From: Heracleum sosnowskyi
Taxonomy: Eukaryota > Streptophyta > Magnoliopsida > Apiales > Apiaceae
Reading direction: 5' to 3'
DNA length: 64,000 bases
Assembly: GCA_030848705.1 (NCBI GenBank)
Contig: JAUIZM010000016.1
Coordinates: 3,720,001-3,784,000 of the forward strand
Made by a program: the position numbers and the translations under genes. The stretch's first letter is position 1. Every line of letters starts with the position of its first letter. Positions 33,673-43,496 of the stretch are shown here, piece by piece. The notes under the pieces are model-generated. The model was not told the DNA's origin and made no database searches. It saw nothing but the letters and a program-made list of their open reading frames with translations.

Positions 33673-34420
33673 TGTGATAAGCGTGAGCTTTATCTTAATA
33701 TTTTCCCAATATTCAAGTTATTTTGTATTGATTTGGATTTTTTTATTTAATAAATTATAATGTTTTATTGTAGGTATCAAGGATTTTTAATAAAGGAAGG
33801 CTTGGACCTTAATTGGCAAGAGTTGGAGATTTATTTGATTAAAATTCGGATTTTATGACCCACTTGCGCAGTCCACGCTGTTTGGGCCATAACCGTAGTT
33901 CTAGAAGTCCGATTCAGACGATTCAACAGCCCACGGAAAGCTTATGAGAAGAGATGTATCTCAGAAGTGGTCTTGATATCAAAACCCAGCCGTATCAGTC
34001 CAGAAACAGAGCCCAACAGTCAGCTATGAATTTCTATTAATGGAATTCAATTCTGTTTGGAAAATTTCCTTGTATTTGTCTTAAATAATTAAAAAACACT
34101 TTTATTATATATTATTAGATCTAGATCAGACCTTGTAGAGAGATAGAACACAAGGAAGAGAAAATATACAGAAGTCGCACAAGGGAGGAGAAGAAGCCAT
34201 CAACAGAGAAGGATTCAGTCATTGAAGACATTTAATTGGCTTTGTTTTGTCTTATCTTTTATTTATCTCTTCTTATGAATATGTGTTGGTTATCTTTGGA
34301 TTGTTTTGAGATCTTTATTATGAACTAACTTTTATAAAGTTGGGGTTTTTATGGAACCCTAGCATGGGATTATTGGTGTTTTGTTAAAGTGTATTGTATG
34401 CAGTTATATGGTTTATTCAT
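33673..34420 (+). repeat. LTR of the non-autonomous element, 3'-truncated (unit 1)
   Basis: Starts TGTGATAAGCGTGAGC and follows the full LTR for about 750 bp to GGTTTATTCATT, where copia LTR sequence takes over. Confidence 0.82.
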
Positions 34421-35657
34421 TTAACAATTTAGAACAAATTAATGCGGAATAAAACTGAAACAATATTCATGTTAAATATAACTTATATTAAACTTGAGGA
34501 GTGTTACAATTTGATCACTGATTACAAGGGTTCTTAATAAAACAAACCTAGAATAAATTCGACATGAATTTATCTATTTTTGTAATAAAAAGGATCGAAT
34601 ACTAAAAAGTAGTTCGATATAATTTCTAGGGATTATGATCCGCTAGATTGTCAAAGCAGTACAAGTGAAATGATCCTTATGAATTAAATGATAAGAACAT
34701 GTTAAGAATTAAATCACTGGATGATCTTGAAAGCTTGGACAGTTGAGAAGTTATGAAGACAGAAGAATGTAATGTTGAAAATGCTCTGTGTCTATTACTT
34801 CTGTTGGAATTGTAATTGATGTAAAGTCCTTGTCTTGATTGTCTTTTAAATACTGCATACCTTTTCAATCTCCACGTGCAAACCATTTATCAGAATAGAA
34901 TTTGCCTTAGGAAGACTCACAGGAAAACAATCAAGTATACCTTCGAAGACAATCAGGAAGACAAGAAATGTAAAGGGAAGACAATCGAGAAGACTAGGTT
35001 TTAGCCTAGGAAGACAATCGGGAAGACTCACTTGTGAGTCTTCCTAGTTTAAAAAACAGAGTCTTCCTAGTTTAAACCTAAGTTTTCCTAGTTCATTTTT
35101 ATTCTAATTTAAATAATTATCTAAATAAATTATGTATTAAATTAATTCTTTACAGAATTAATTTAATAAATAATTTACTTAATAGTAATAATTATTTATA
35201 AGAAAATAAATAGAATTAGTTGACTTCTCAATTAATTTCTGAATCACTAAAACTTAGATAAAGAATAAACATATTAGTACGTTGACACTCAATGTACTGT
35301 CTAGTTCATGAGTGACTAACGACAATGTTTGTTCTTTATCTGTTTACCTTCAAGCAGTGATCCACTTCCTTTTCATTCAAGAACTCTGTAACCAGTATCT
35401 TTTGTTGTCACCACTTGAAATCTCTGTCACTTTAATAAATCCACTGAGCTTGAATACTTCACTGAGGCTTGATCAATAAATTGAACTTCTTTCAATGTAG
35501 AATCACTTCAAGTCTGTAGATGACTTTAATCTTCATTCTTTGACATATATAATCTTCTGAGATTCCTGTGACATTTAATTTTTATTATTTACTTATTACA
35601 TCTTAATTAAAGTTGAGTAGAATCCTCGGTGTTTACAAATAGGCCTATACATATGCC
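34421..35657 (-). repeat. Copia-type LTR, unit 1 (joined to spinster exon at its start)
   Basis: Same sequence as the LTR at 37626-38867, but its first ~10 bp (minus orientation) are replaced by spinster exon sequence at the duplication junction. Contains GAAGACAATC-type short repeats and a perfect hairpin at 35021-35044. Confidence 0.7.
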
Positions 35658-35721
35658 ACAGCCAACAACAGCAATAGTCCAGACTGTCAACCCAACCCCA
35701 ATCAGCCTAAATGGATTAACC
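35651..35721 (-). pseudogene. Duplicated partial spinster exon (71 bp)
   Basis: Identical to 32446-32516. On the minus strand it keeps the TTTTGCAG acceptor and the codons VNPFRLIGVGLTVWTIAV but loses the donor end, so it cannot splice as the original exon does. Transcripts entering from upstream could use this decoy acceptor before the real exon. Confidence 0.88.
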
Positions 35722-35890
35722 CTGCAAAATACATGTACATATAACCAAAAACCACGTATTAGTGTCACATATTATACCTCTGACGTGCTATCTCTGAGCT
35801 TTAAACATTGCCTTTTTACCCTTTTAAGTACTCTCATATAATATTACAATTGAAGCATGAATGTTTTCCCGCTACCTGTAAATTAGATAA

Positions 35891-36877
35891 AATATTAGTG
35901 TGCGGATATATTTGTTAATGTGTGAATTTTGGTGGCATATAATTGGTTTGGCTAATTCTAGTCGGTGACATTTCTAACAGAGTCACAAAGGTCAATCAAG
36001 AAAAGAGAAGAAAAAAAATATAGAGAGAAAAAAAATTGAAAAAAAAAAAGAAAAAAAATAATGAAAAAAGAAAAGAAAAAGAAAGGAAATATCTCTATCG
36101 GTAAGAAAAAAAAGAAAAGAGAGTGTATGTTCATTGGTTCTTACAATGTGAAACTTACGGGTTTTCATATTTTTATTGGGATGATATCTCAAGATAGTTT
36201 CATGTTGAGTGCTTCAAGTGTTTATGAACATTATGCTCTATTAGTTGTCAAGTTTAGCCAACTACAGCCTTTTCATTTTCCTACCCCTCACCCAAGCCTC
36301 GTTACAACCCTTGACAAAGACCTTTTGATTTATACGAACAAGAAGTGTAGAGATTTTGGTGGACAAGCAAGCTTATAGTAGCACATGTGAATTTGATTGA
36401 ACTTGAGTGATACAGTTACAACTAAACACTTGTGTGCTTTGAGTGTTTGTGAGGTTATTTTTCCATGTAAAGCATGATATTATCTTGTTGATTGAGACTT
36501 TGATGTTATTCATTACATATTTTTAGTCTTTCAGACTATGTGCGCGTACTTGAATAGTTGTGTTGGTGTGTAAAGTTGAGGGATCGCATTATATGACACC
36601 TAAGAGCTATTACATGGTTAAGTTTTCATGTGTGGTGTGCTATGATATATTTCATGTTTGAGACTTGGCAGTCAAACCAAATATAAAATTTTGTGGGCAG
36701 ATTTACTATAAACCCTCACGAGACCTTACTCGTCCACTAGGGCTGCCTAGGGGTTTAAAGGGTTTGTTGCATATGCCAAATGCAACCGTGATCACCTACG
36801 GAAGTGGTATTAGTTAGTTAGGATTTAGTTTTTTCTTTGTTTTTGCCCGAGGACGTGCAAAATGCTAAGTGTGGGGA
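35891..36877 (+). mobile_element. Non-autonomous LTR-element internal 3' part (unit 2)
   Basis: Duplicate of 32686-33672, including the PPT-like purine run. Confidence 0.8.
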
Positions 36878-37625
36878 TGTGATAAGCGTGAGCTTTATCT
36901 TAATATTTTCCCAATATTCAAGTTATTTTGTATTGATTTGGATTTTTTTATTTAATAAATTATAATGTTTTATTGTAGGTATCAAGGATTTTTAATAAAG
37001 GAAGGCTTGGACCTTAATTGGCAAGAGTTGGAGATTTATTTGATTAAAATTCGGATTTTATGACCCACTTGCGCAGTCCACGCTGTTTGGGCCATAACCG
37101 TAGTTCTAGAAGTCCGATTCAGACGATTCAACAGCCCACGGAAAGCTTATGAGAAGAGATGTATCTCAGAAGTGGTCTTGATATCAAAACCCAGCCGTAT
37201 CAGTCCAGAAACAGAGCCCAACAGTCAGCTATGAATTTCTATTAATGGAATTCAATTCTGTTTGGAAAATTTCCTTGTATTTGTCTTAAATAATTAAAAA
37301 ACACTTTTATTATATATTATTAGATCTAGATCAGACCTTGTAGAGAGATAGAACACAAGGAAGAGAAAATATACAGAAGTCGCACAAGGGAGGAGAAGAA
37401 GCCATCAACAGAGAAGGATTCAGTCATTGAAGACATTTAATTGGCTTTGTTTTGTCTTATCTTTTATTTATCTCTTCTTATGAATATGTGTTGGTTATCT
37501 TTGGATTGTTTTGAGATCTTTATTATGAACTAACTTTTATAAAGTTGGGGTTTTTATGGAACCCTAGCATGGGATTATTGGTGTTTTGTTAAAGTGTATT
37601 GTATGCAGTTATATGGTTTATTCAT
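36878..37625 (+). repeat. LTR of the non-autonomous element, 3'-truncated (unit 2)
   Basis: Duplicate of 33673-34420. Confidence 0.82.
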
Positions 37626-38867
37626 TTAACAATTTAGAACAAATTAATGCGGAATAAAACTGAAACAATATTCATGTTAAATATAACTTATATTAAACTT
37701 GAGGAGTGTTACAATTTGATCACTGATTACAAGGGTTCTTAATAAAACAAACCTAGAATAAATTCGACATGAATTTATCTATTTTTGTAATAAAAAGGAT
37801 CGAATACTAAAAAGTAGTTCGATATAATTTCTAGGGATTATGATCCGCTAGATTGTCAAAGCAGTACAAGTGAAATGATCCTTATGAATTAAATGATAAG
37901 AACATGTTAAGAATTAAATCACTGGATGATCTTGAAAGCTTGGACAGTTGAGAAGTTATGAAGACAGAAGAATGTAATGTTGAAAATGCTCTGTGTCTAT
38001 TACTTCTGTTGGAATTGTAATTGATGTAAAGTCCTTGTCTTGATTGTCTTTTAAATACTGCATACCTTTTCAATCTCCACGTGCAAACCATTTATCAGAA
38101 TAGAATTTGCCTTAGGAAGACTCACAGGAAAACAATCAAGTATACCTTCGAAGACAATCAGGAAGACAAGAAATGTAAAGGGAAGACAATCGAGAAGACT
38201 AGGTTTTAGCCTAGGAAGACAATCGGGAAGACTCACTTGTGAGTCTTCCTAGTTTAAAAAACAGAGTCTTCCTAGTTTAAACCTAAGTTTTCCTAGTTCA
38301 TTTTTATTCTAATTTAAATAATTATCTAAATAAATTATGTATTAAATTAATTCTTTACAGAATTAATTTAATAAATAATTTACTTAATAGTAATAATTAT
38401 TTATAAGAAAATAAATAGAATTAGTTGACTTCTCAATTAATTTCTGAATCACTAAAACTTAGATAAAGAATAAACATATTAGTACGTTGACACTCAATGT
38501 ACTGTCTAGTTCATGAGTGACTAACGACAATGTTTGTTCTTTATCTGTTTACCTTCAAGCAGTGATCCACTTCCTTTTCATTCAAGAACTCTGTAACCAG
38601 TATCTTTTGTTGTCACCACTTGAAATCTCTGTCACTTTAATAAATCCACTGAGCTTGAATACTTCACTGAGGCTTGATCAATAAATTGAACTTCTTTCAA
38701 TGTAGAATCACTTCAAGTCTGTAGATGACTTTAATCTTCATTCTTTGACATATATAATCTTCTGAGATTCCTGTGACATTTAATTTTTATTATTTACTTA
38801 TTACATCTTAATTAAAGTTGAGTAGAATCCTCGGTGTTTACAAATAGGCCTATACATATGCCTTTCA
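37626..38867 (-). repeat. Copia-type LTR (3' LTR of a minus-strand element), ~1242 bp
   Basis: In minus orientation the LTR starts TGAAAGGCATATG right after the purine tract AAATAGGGGGAGAT (38868-38881), the usual PPT of plant Ty1/copia elements. It ends near TTCTAAATTGTTA at 37626, fused to the gypsy-type LTR fragment. The exact 3' end is uncertain because no clear CA terminus or TSD is seen. Confidence 0.68.
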
Positions 38868-38881
38868 ATCTCCCCCTATTT
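38868..38881 (-). other. Polypurine tract of the copia element
   Basis: Minus strand AAATAGGGGGAGAT directly before the LTR start. This kind of tract primes plus-strand DNA synthesis in Ty1/copia elements. Confidence 0.65.
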
Positions 38882-39126
38882 GTTTGTTAGACAATAAAAA
38901 CCAAATACCTCTAGAGGATAACTCAACTAAAACAAGAAAAGATAAGACTTTTAAAAACCAAGCAAATAATAAAAAGTTCTGGATTAAATATAACAATTTC
39001 CAGATTCAAAAAATAAAGATAAATACAAGATAAATGTTCCTCTAGTCTGAACAAATGATACATTTTCCTATCTTGATTTACCTAGCTCTAAACATATAAC
39101 ACAAATTGAGCTAACTACATCATGTC

Positions 39127-40138
39127 TTAGTCTCTAGTTTCACCTTCTTCAGCTTCTTGCAAGGTGACTAGAAGATCTTTGTCAAGGACACGATCACTTT
39201 CAGAAGCAACACCACTTGGCTTGACTGGTTGAGAAGTGATCTTCTTTAATCTGTTCTTCATTTGAGAATACCTTGGAACTTTTTCAGTGTAATAGTCTGA
39301 GATCATATCAGCAACCTCAGACTTATCTTCAGTGGTAAACCCAGAATTTCTAAGAAGATTCTCCAACTTCACCAGTTGCATTGCAGTCTGTAGCTTCAAA
39401 GAATCAGGATCCAGCCTCACAGTCTCTAAAGTTGTACCTCTAAAGATTTTGACTTCATACGGGAAGTGTATAACTTGAGGGTTGGCCTTCATTGCAGAAT
39501 CTCTCAGCCTGTCATATAGAAACTCATTCAAGCATGAAGATCTCTTTACCTTACTCATAAGAATCCACAATTCAGAGAGAGATCTTCTTTGTAGGAGGTC
39601 AAGAGAAATGGTGAATGACCCTTCAAGAGCACTAGACACATAGATATACAGTTCTTGCCTCACTTGATCAAATGCAGATGTAATCCTTAGAATATCTTCC
39701 TTCAAAGCCTTCATGTATAATGAATTGTCCGGATTAACAGTTCTGATCTTTTCAAGTAACTTCATAAAAGTAGCATCATTGTTTGTGCCTCTCTGAGGGA
39801 TATCAAACATCTCCCTTTCCTTGTCCCACTTGCTTCCTTGCTTCATCCTAACATCCAATCTCCTTTCTTTGACATGAAACTATGAACACGTTGTTTGTCT
39901 TCATGTTCAGCCTTTTGAATTTTTAGCTTCTGAGAAATGATGTCGGAGACCTTGGCATTTTCATCCTCCTTTCTCCTTAGATCTTCCTGCTGCTTCTTCA
40001 ACTCCTTTTGAAACAAAGGGTCAGGTGTGTATAAATCAGCTTCATCTTCCCAATCATCAAAGTTAGCTGCCTCTTCAACCTCCTCCTCACCAAAAGCTTC
40101 TTCAGGAATGGTCTTCTCCAGATCACCAGATGTATCAT
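39127..40138 (-). pseudogene. Extra 3' ORF of a copia-type element, frameshifted
   Basis: The minus strand from 40138 reads an acidic, coiled segment (SGDLEKTIPEEAFGEEEVEE, then FQKELKKQQEDLRRKEDEN) to a stop near 39846-39848. From about 39885 the next frame continues (RRLDVRMKQGSKWDKEREMF) for 240 residues to TAG/TGA at 39127, ending TLQEAEEGETRD. The two halves overlap and differ by one frame, so one small indel has broken a longer ORF. It lies between the end of pol (not present) and the PPT, where some plant copia elements carry an extra ORF of unknown function. No enzyme motif is visible. The right side is cut at 40138 by the direct-repeat unit starting at 40139. Confidence 0.62.
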
Positions 40139-42040
40139 TGTGGATTAAAGGTATAGATAAAGGGGGTGTGTGTGGGTGGGGGTGTTAAACTGTTATTGTG
40201 AAATAGGGGTAGATAAAATGCATTTTATTCGATCATTTGCCTATATAGGACATAACTAGTGAAAGCAACTCATGTTTGATGTCTATATATTTAAATCTTC
40301 AATTTTTAGCGTATCACATACAATGACTAACTTCAACAAAATTTCTCATGTTATTCATCATGAACATCAAGATGACATGCCTAAAATCCAATAGGAAACA
40401 AAAAAATAATATAGCAAAACAAAAGCAGACTAATAAAAGGAAAAATGAAGAACAAATAGGAATAAATATAGTAAAATAAAAGTAAACTAAAGAAAGGAAA
40501 CGTGAAGAATAAATTGAAATAAATAAAGCAAAATAAAAGGTGACTAGAAGATTATATAAGTGACCATATCTTCAAAAAAAAACATTTTATAACACACAAA
40601 GATGGTTGCTACGGAATCTATGGTCTCCGATAAATTCGATCACTATTGCTAGAGAATCCCCCAATCACCACCCCCGATTGCAGGGGTCCCTCTTTCTCCA
40701 CAAAAGGACCATGGTGGTCCTACTGTGATTGCTCAGTTTTCTTGGTCGTTGACGAGGTTTCTAGTCATCGTCCCTAGCTCGGTTGTCGGGTTCCCCGATC
40801 ATCGGGTGGGCTTCCAGTTACCATCCCCGGTAGTCGATCCAGTTCCCCCGTTACCGGGTGGATTCCAATTGAGATAATTGTTTTTGTTTCACAATCATTG
40901 GCGTCAATTCGAGGTTAAATTTTACCTTAAACAAAAATCGGAATAACTTTCTCCTCTTGCTCCGATTTTGACTTATAATATATCGAACCGAAACTCGTTC
41001 CGGGCTCTAACTTTATGCAATACGCTAAAACTTTTGCTCACGCTTTTTATGTCCAAAACTATATTATTTAAGGCATTTTCGGAGCCTTCGATGTTTTTAC
41101 GCTTGCATTTAGGATTTCTTTGGTAGTCGCCAGCTAGATTCAATTGAGCGCAGTTATATGAAGTTCAATTTACTTACATTGCTCATATGAACCCTAGATT
41201 ATCTTTCCTTGAAGTTACCCCGATATTTCAGGTAGGTTTTTGAGACCCTTTAATCGAAATTAAACTTTGGGTCGTCATCCCCTTGTCGCCAATACTACTA
41301 GGAACAATTGAGACTAAGGTATGGGGCGTTCAAGACTCCCTTGTCAAAATTGGACCTTTGGATCACCACCTCCTACTCTCCAATGTTATAGGATTAATTG
41401 AGACTAAGGTATGGGTTCTTCGTGATCCCGTAGTCGAAAGTGGACCTTTGGGATGCCAGCCCCATGTCTCCGAGATGTTTTTCGGCCCTAATTCAACTTC
41501 TGTTGTATCTATCAAACATGTTGATTCGTGTCCCATGTAGTTATTCTTACGTGATGATATGAAAGCTGCAGTTGAAGTTCTTCTAAAATGACTTCATTCC
41601 ATATTTGGGCTTCTAGCCTTCTTTTTCAGTTATTAACATTAGATTGTGTTGAAAGGGCTCATGCATTAGTTACATATTTTGTAATCTTCTTAGAAAGAAG
41701 AGTACTATGATATGGTTCATTAGTAAACGCTATGGAAAACAACATATTTATAGCGGTTTAAGAAGTGTTGCAGTTGTTAGCATATTTTAAATAATGTTTT
41801 TTTAAAATTGTTGTTTGTTAAATTCAACAATATTCGGCTGAATTTATCATATTAAATTCAATAATATTTGTTCAAATTTAGCATATTAAATTCAACCAAA
41901 TTCGTTCGAATTTAATGCACTTTAGGCGCCAAATTTTAAATTTTTTCCAAAAATTTAAATTTTCAAAATTTTATATTTTTTCGTCGAATTTATAATTTTG
42001 ACAAAATTAAGTCAAACTTAATAATTTCGGTTTCCACCAA
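40139..42040 (+). repeat. ~1.9-kb direct repeat, copy 1 (unidentified element)
   Basis: Starts TGTGGATTAAAGGTA and stays collinear with 42401-43496 plus 46315-47087. It contains a C/G-rich part (40660-40870, GGTTCCCCGATCATCGGGTG) and a long AT-rich part rich in AATTTAA and TTCGGTCGAATTT words. No open frame of a known protein. The pair could be long terminal repeats of an unknown element or a simple local duplication; neither a PBS nor a PPT was found in the 360-bp spacer. Confidence 0.75.
41289..41470 (+). repeat. Two 91-bp tandem units within the direct repeat
   Basis: Both units carry ATTGAGACTAAGGTATGG and a GGACCTTTGG segment, starting at 41289 and 41380. The same pair occurs in copy 2 right of the CACTA element (about 46323-46505). 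Confidence 0.75.
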
Positions 42041-42400
42041 AATTAAGTCAAATTTAATAATTTTGATGTCCACAATCTCCCATAAAAACACAATCACCAT
42101 CTCCAACAAAAATTCATTAGATCTGAAATTAAAACTTGATATATGAACATTAGTTCCAGATCTACACTTCAATCACTAATTTATGTGACATAAATCACTT
42201 GGTTGTATTACGAAATTCACTAACTTGTACTATCAAAACCACCAAATTGTACATACGAGACTTATGCATAATAAACATATCTTTTCTAGAAATGAAAACC
42301 GTCGATATGGTGGATGACTATAAACCATCGATATCGTGACAATTATAATAAGAGTTTATTATGGTGATTCATATGATTGTCTGAATCCATTGCGTTGCGT
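42041..42400. other. Spacer between the two direct-repeat copies
   Basis: AT-rich, no reading frame or RNA gene recognised. Its left end repeats the TTAAGTCAAATTTAATAATTT word once more. Confidence 0.5.
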
Positions 42401-43496
42401 TGTGGATTAAAGGTAGAGAGATAGGGGGTGTGTGTGGGTGGGGGTGTTAAACTGTTATTGTGAAATAGGGGTAGATAAAATGCATTTTATTCGATCATTT
42501 GCCTATATAGGACATAACTAGTGAAAGCAACTCATGTTTGATGTCTATATATTTAAATCTTCAATTTTTAGTGTATCACATACAATGACTAACTTCAACA
42601 AAATTTCTCATGTTATTCATCATGAACATCAAGATGACATGCCTAAAATCCAATAGGAAACAAAATATAATATAGCAAAACAAAAGCAGACAAATAAAAG
42701 GAAAAATGAAGAACAAACAGGAATAAATATAGCAAAATAAAAGTAGACTAAAGAAAGGAAAAGTGAAGAATAAATTGAAATAAATAAAGCAAAATAAAAG
42801 GGGACTAGAAGATTATATAAGTTACCATATCTGCACAAAAAAAACATTGTATAACACACAAAGATGGTTGCTACGGAATCTATGGTCTCCGATAAATTCG
42901 TCACTATTGCTAGAGAATCCCCCAATCACCACCCCCGATTGCGGGGGTCCCTCTTTCGCCACCAAAGGCCCATGGTGGTCCTACTGTGATCGCTCAGTTT
43001 TCCTGGTCGTTGACGAGGCTTCTAGTCATCGTCCCTAGCTCGGTTGTCTAGTTCCCCGATTATCGGGTGGGCTTCCCGTCACAATCCCCAGTAGTCGATC
43101 CGGTTCCCCCATTATCGGGTGGCTTCCAATTGAGATAATTGTTTTCCTTTCAAAATCGGGATAACTTTCTCCTCGTGCTCCGATTTTGACTTATAATATA
43201 TCGAATCGAAACTCATTCCGGGCTCTAACTTCATGCAATATGCTAAAACTTTTGCTCGCACTTTTTATGTCCAAAAAAATATTATTTAAGGCACTTTCGG
43301 AGCCTTCGAAGTTTTTACGCTTGCATTTAGGATTTCTTTGATAGTTGCCAGCTAGATTCAATTGAGCGCAGTTATATGAAGTTCAATTTACTTACATTTC
43401 TCATATGAACCCTAGATTATCTTGGCTTGAAGTTACCCCGATATTTCATGTAGGTTTTTGAGACCCATTAATCGAAATTAAAGCTTTGGGTCGTCA

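Larger units (their letters stand above)
32446..35650 (+). repeat. Tandem duplication unit 1 (3205 bp)
   Basis: Runs from ATATGCCACAGCC in a spinster exon to TAGGCCTATAC in a copia LTR. It is followed head-to-tail by a second copy (35651-38855). ATATGCC is present at 32446, 35651 and 38856, so the breakpoints share 7 bp of microhomology. I saw no difference between the copies where I compared them; all long open frames are identical. Confidence 0.93.
35651..38855 (+). repeat. Tandem duplication unit 2 (3205 bp)
   Basis: Second head-to-tail copy. It begins with the 3'-truncated spinster exon fragment (35651-35721, acceptor side retained, donor side lost), then repeats the LTR-element and copia LTR pieces, and ends at the original copia continuation. 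Confidence 0.93.

Noticed and set aside
34846..35031. 61-codon frame with repeated DCLP-like motifs in the copia LTR
   Set aside because: Product of the GAAGACAATC-type short repeats in an LTR, with no gene context.
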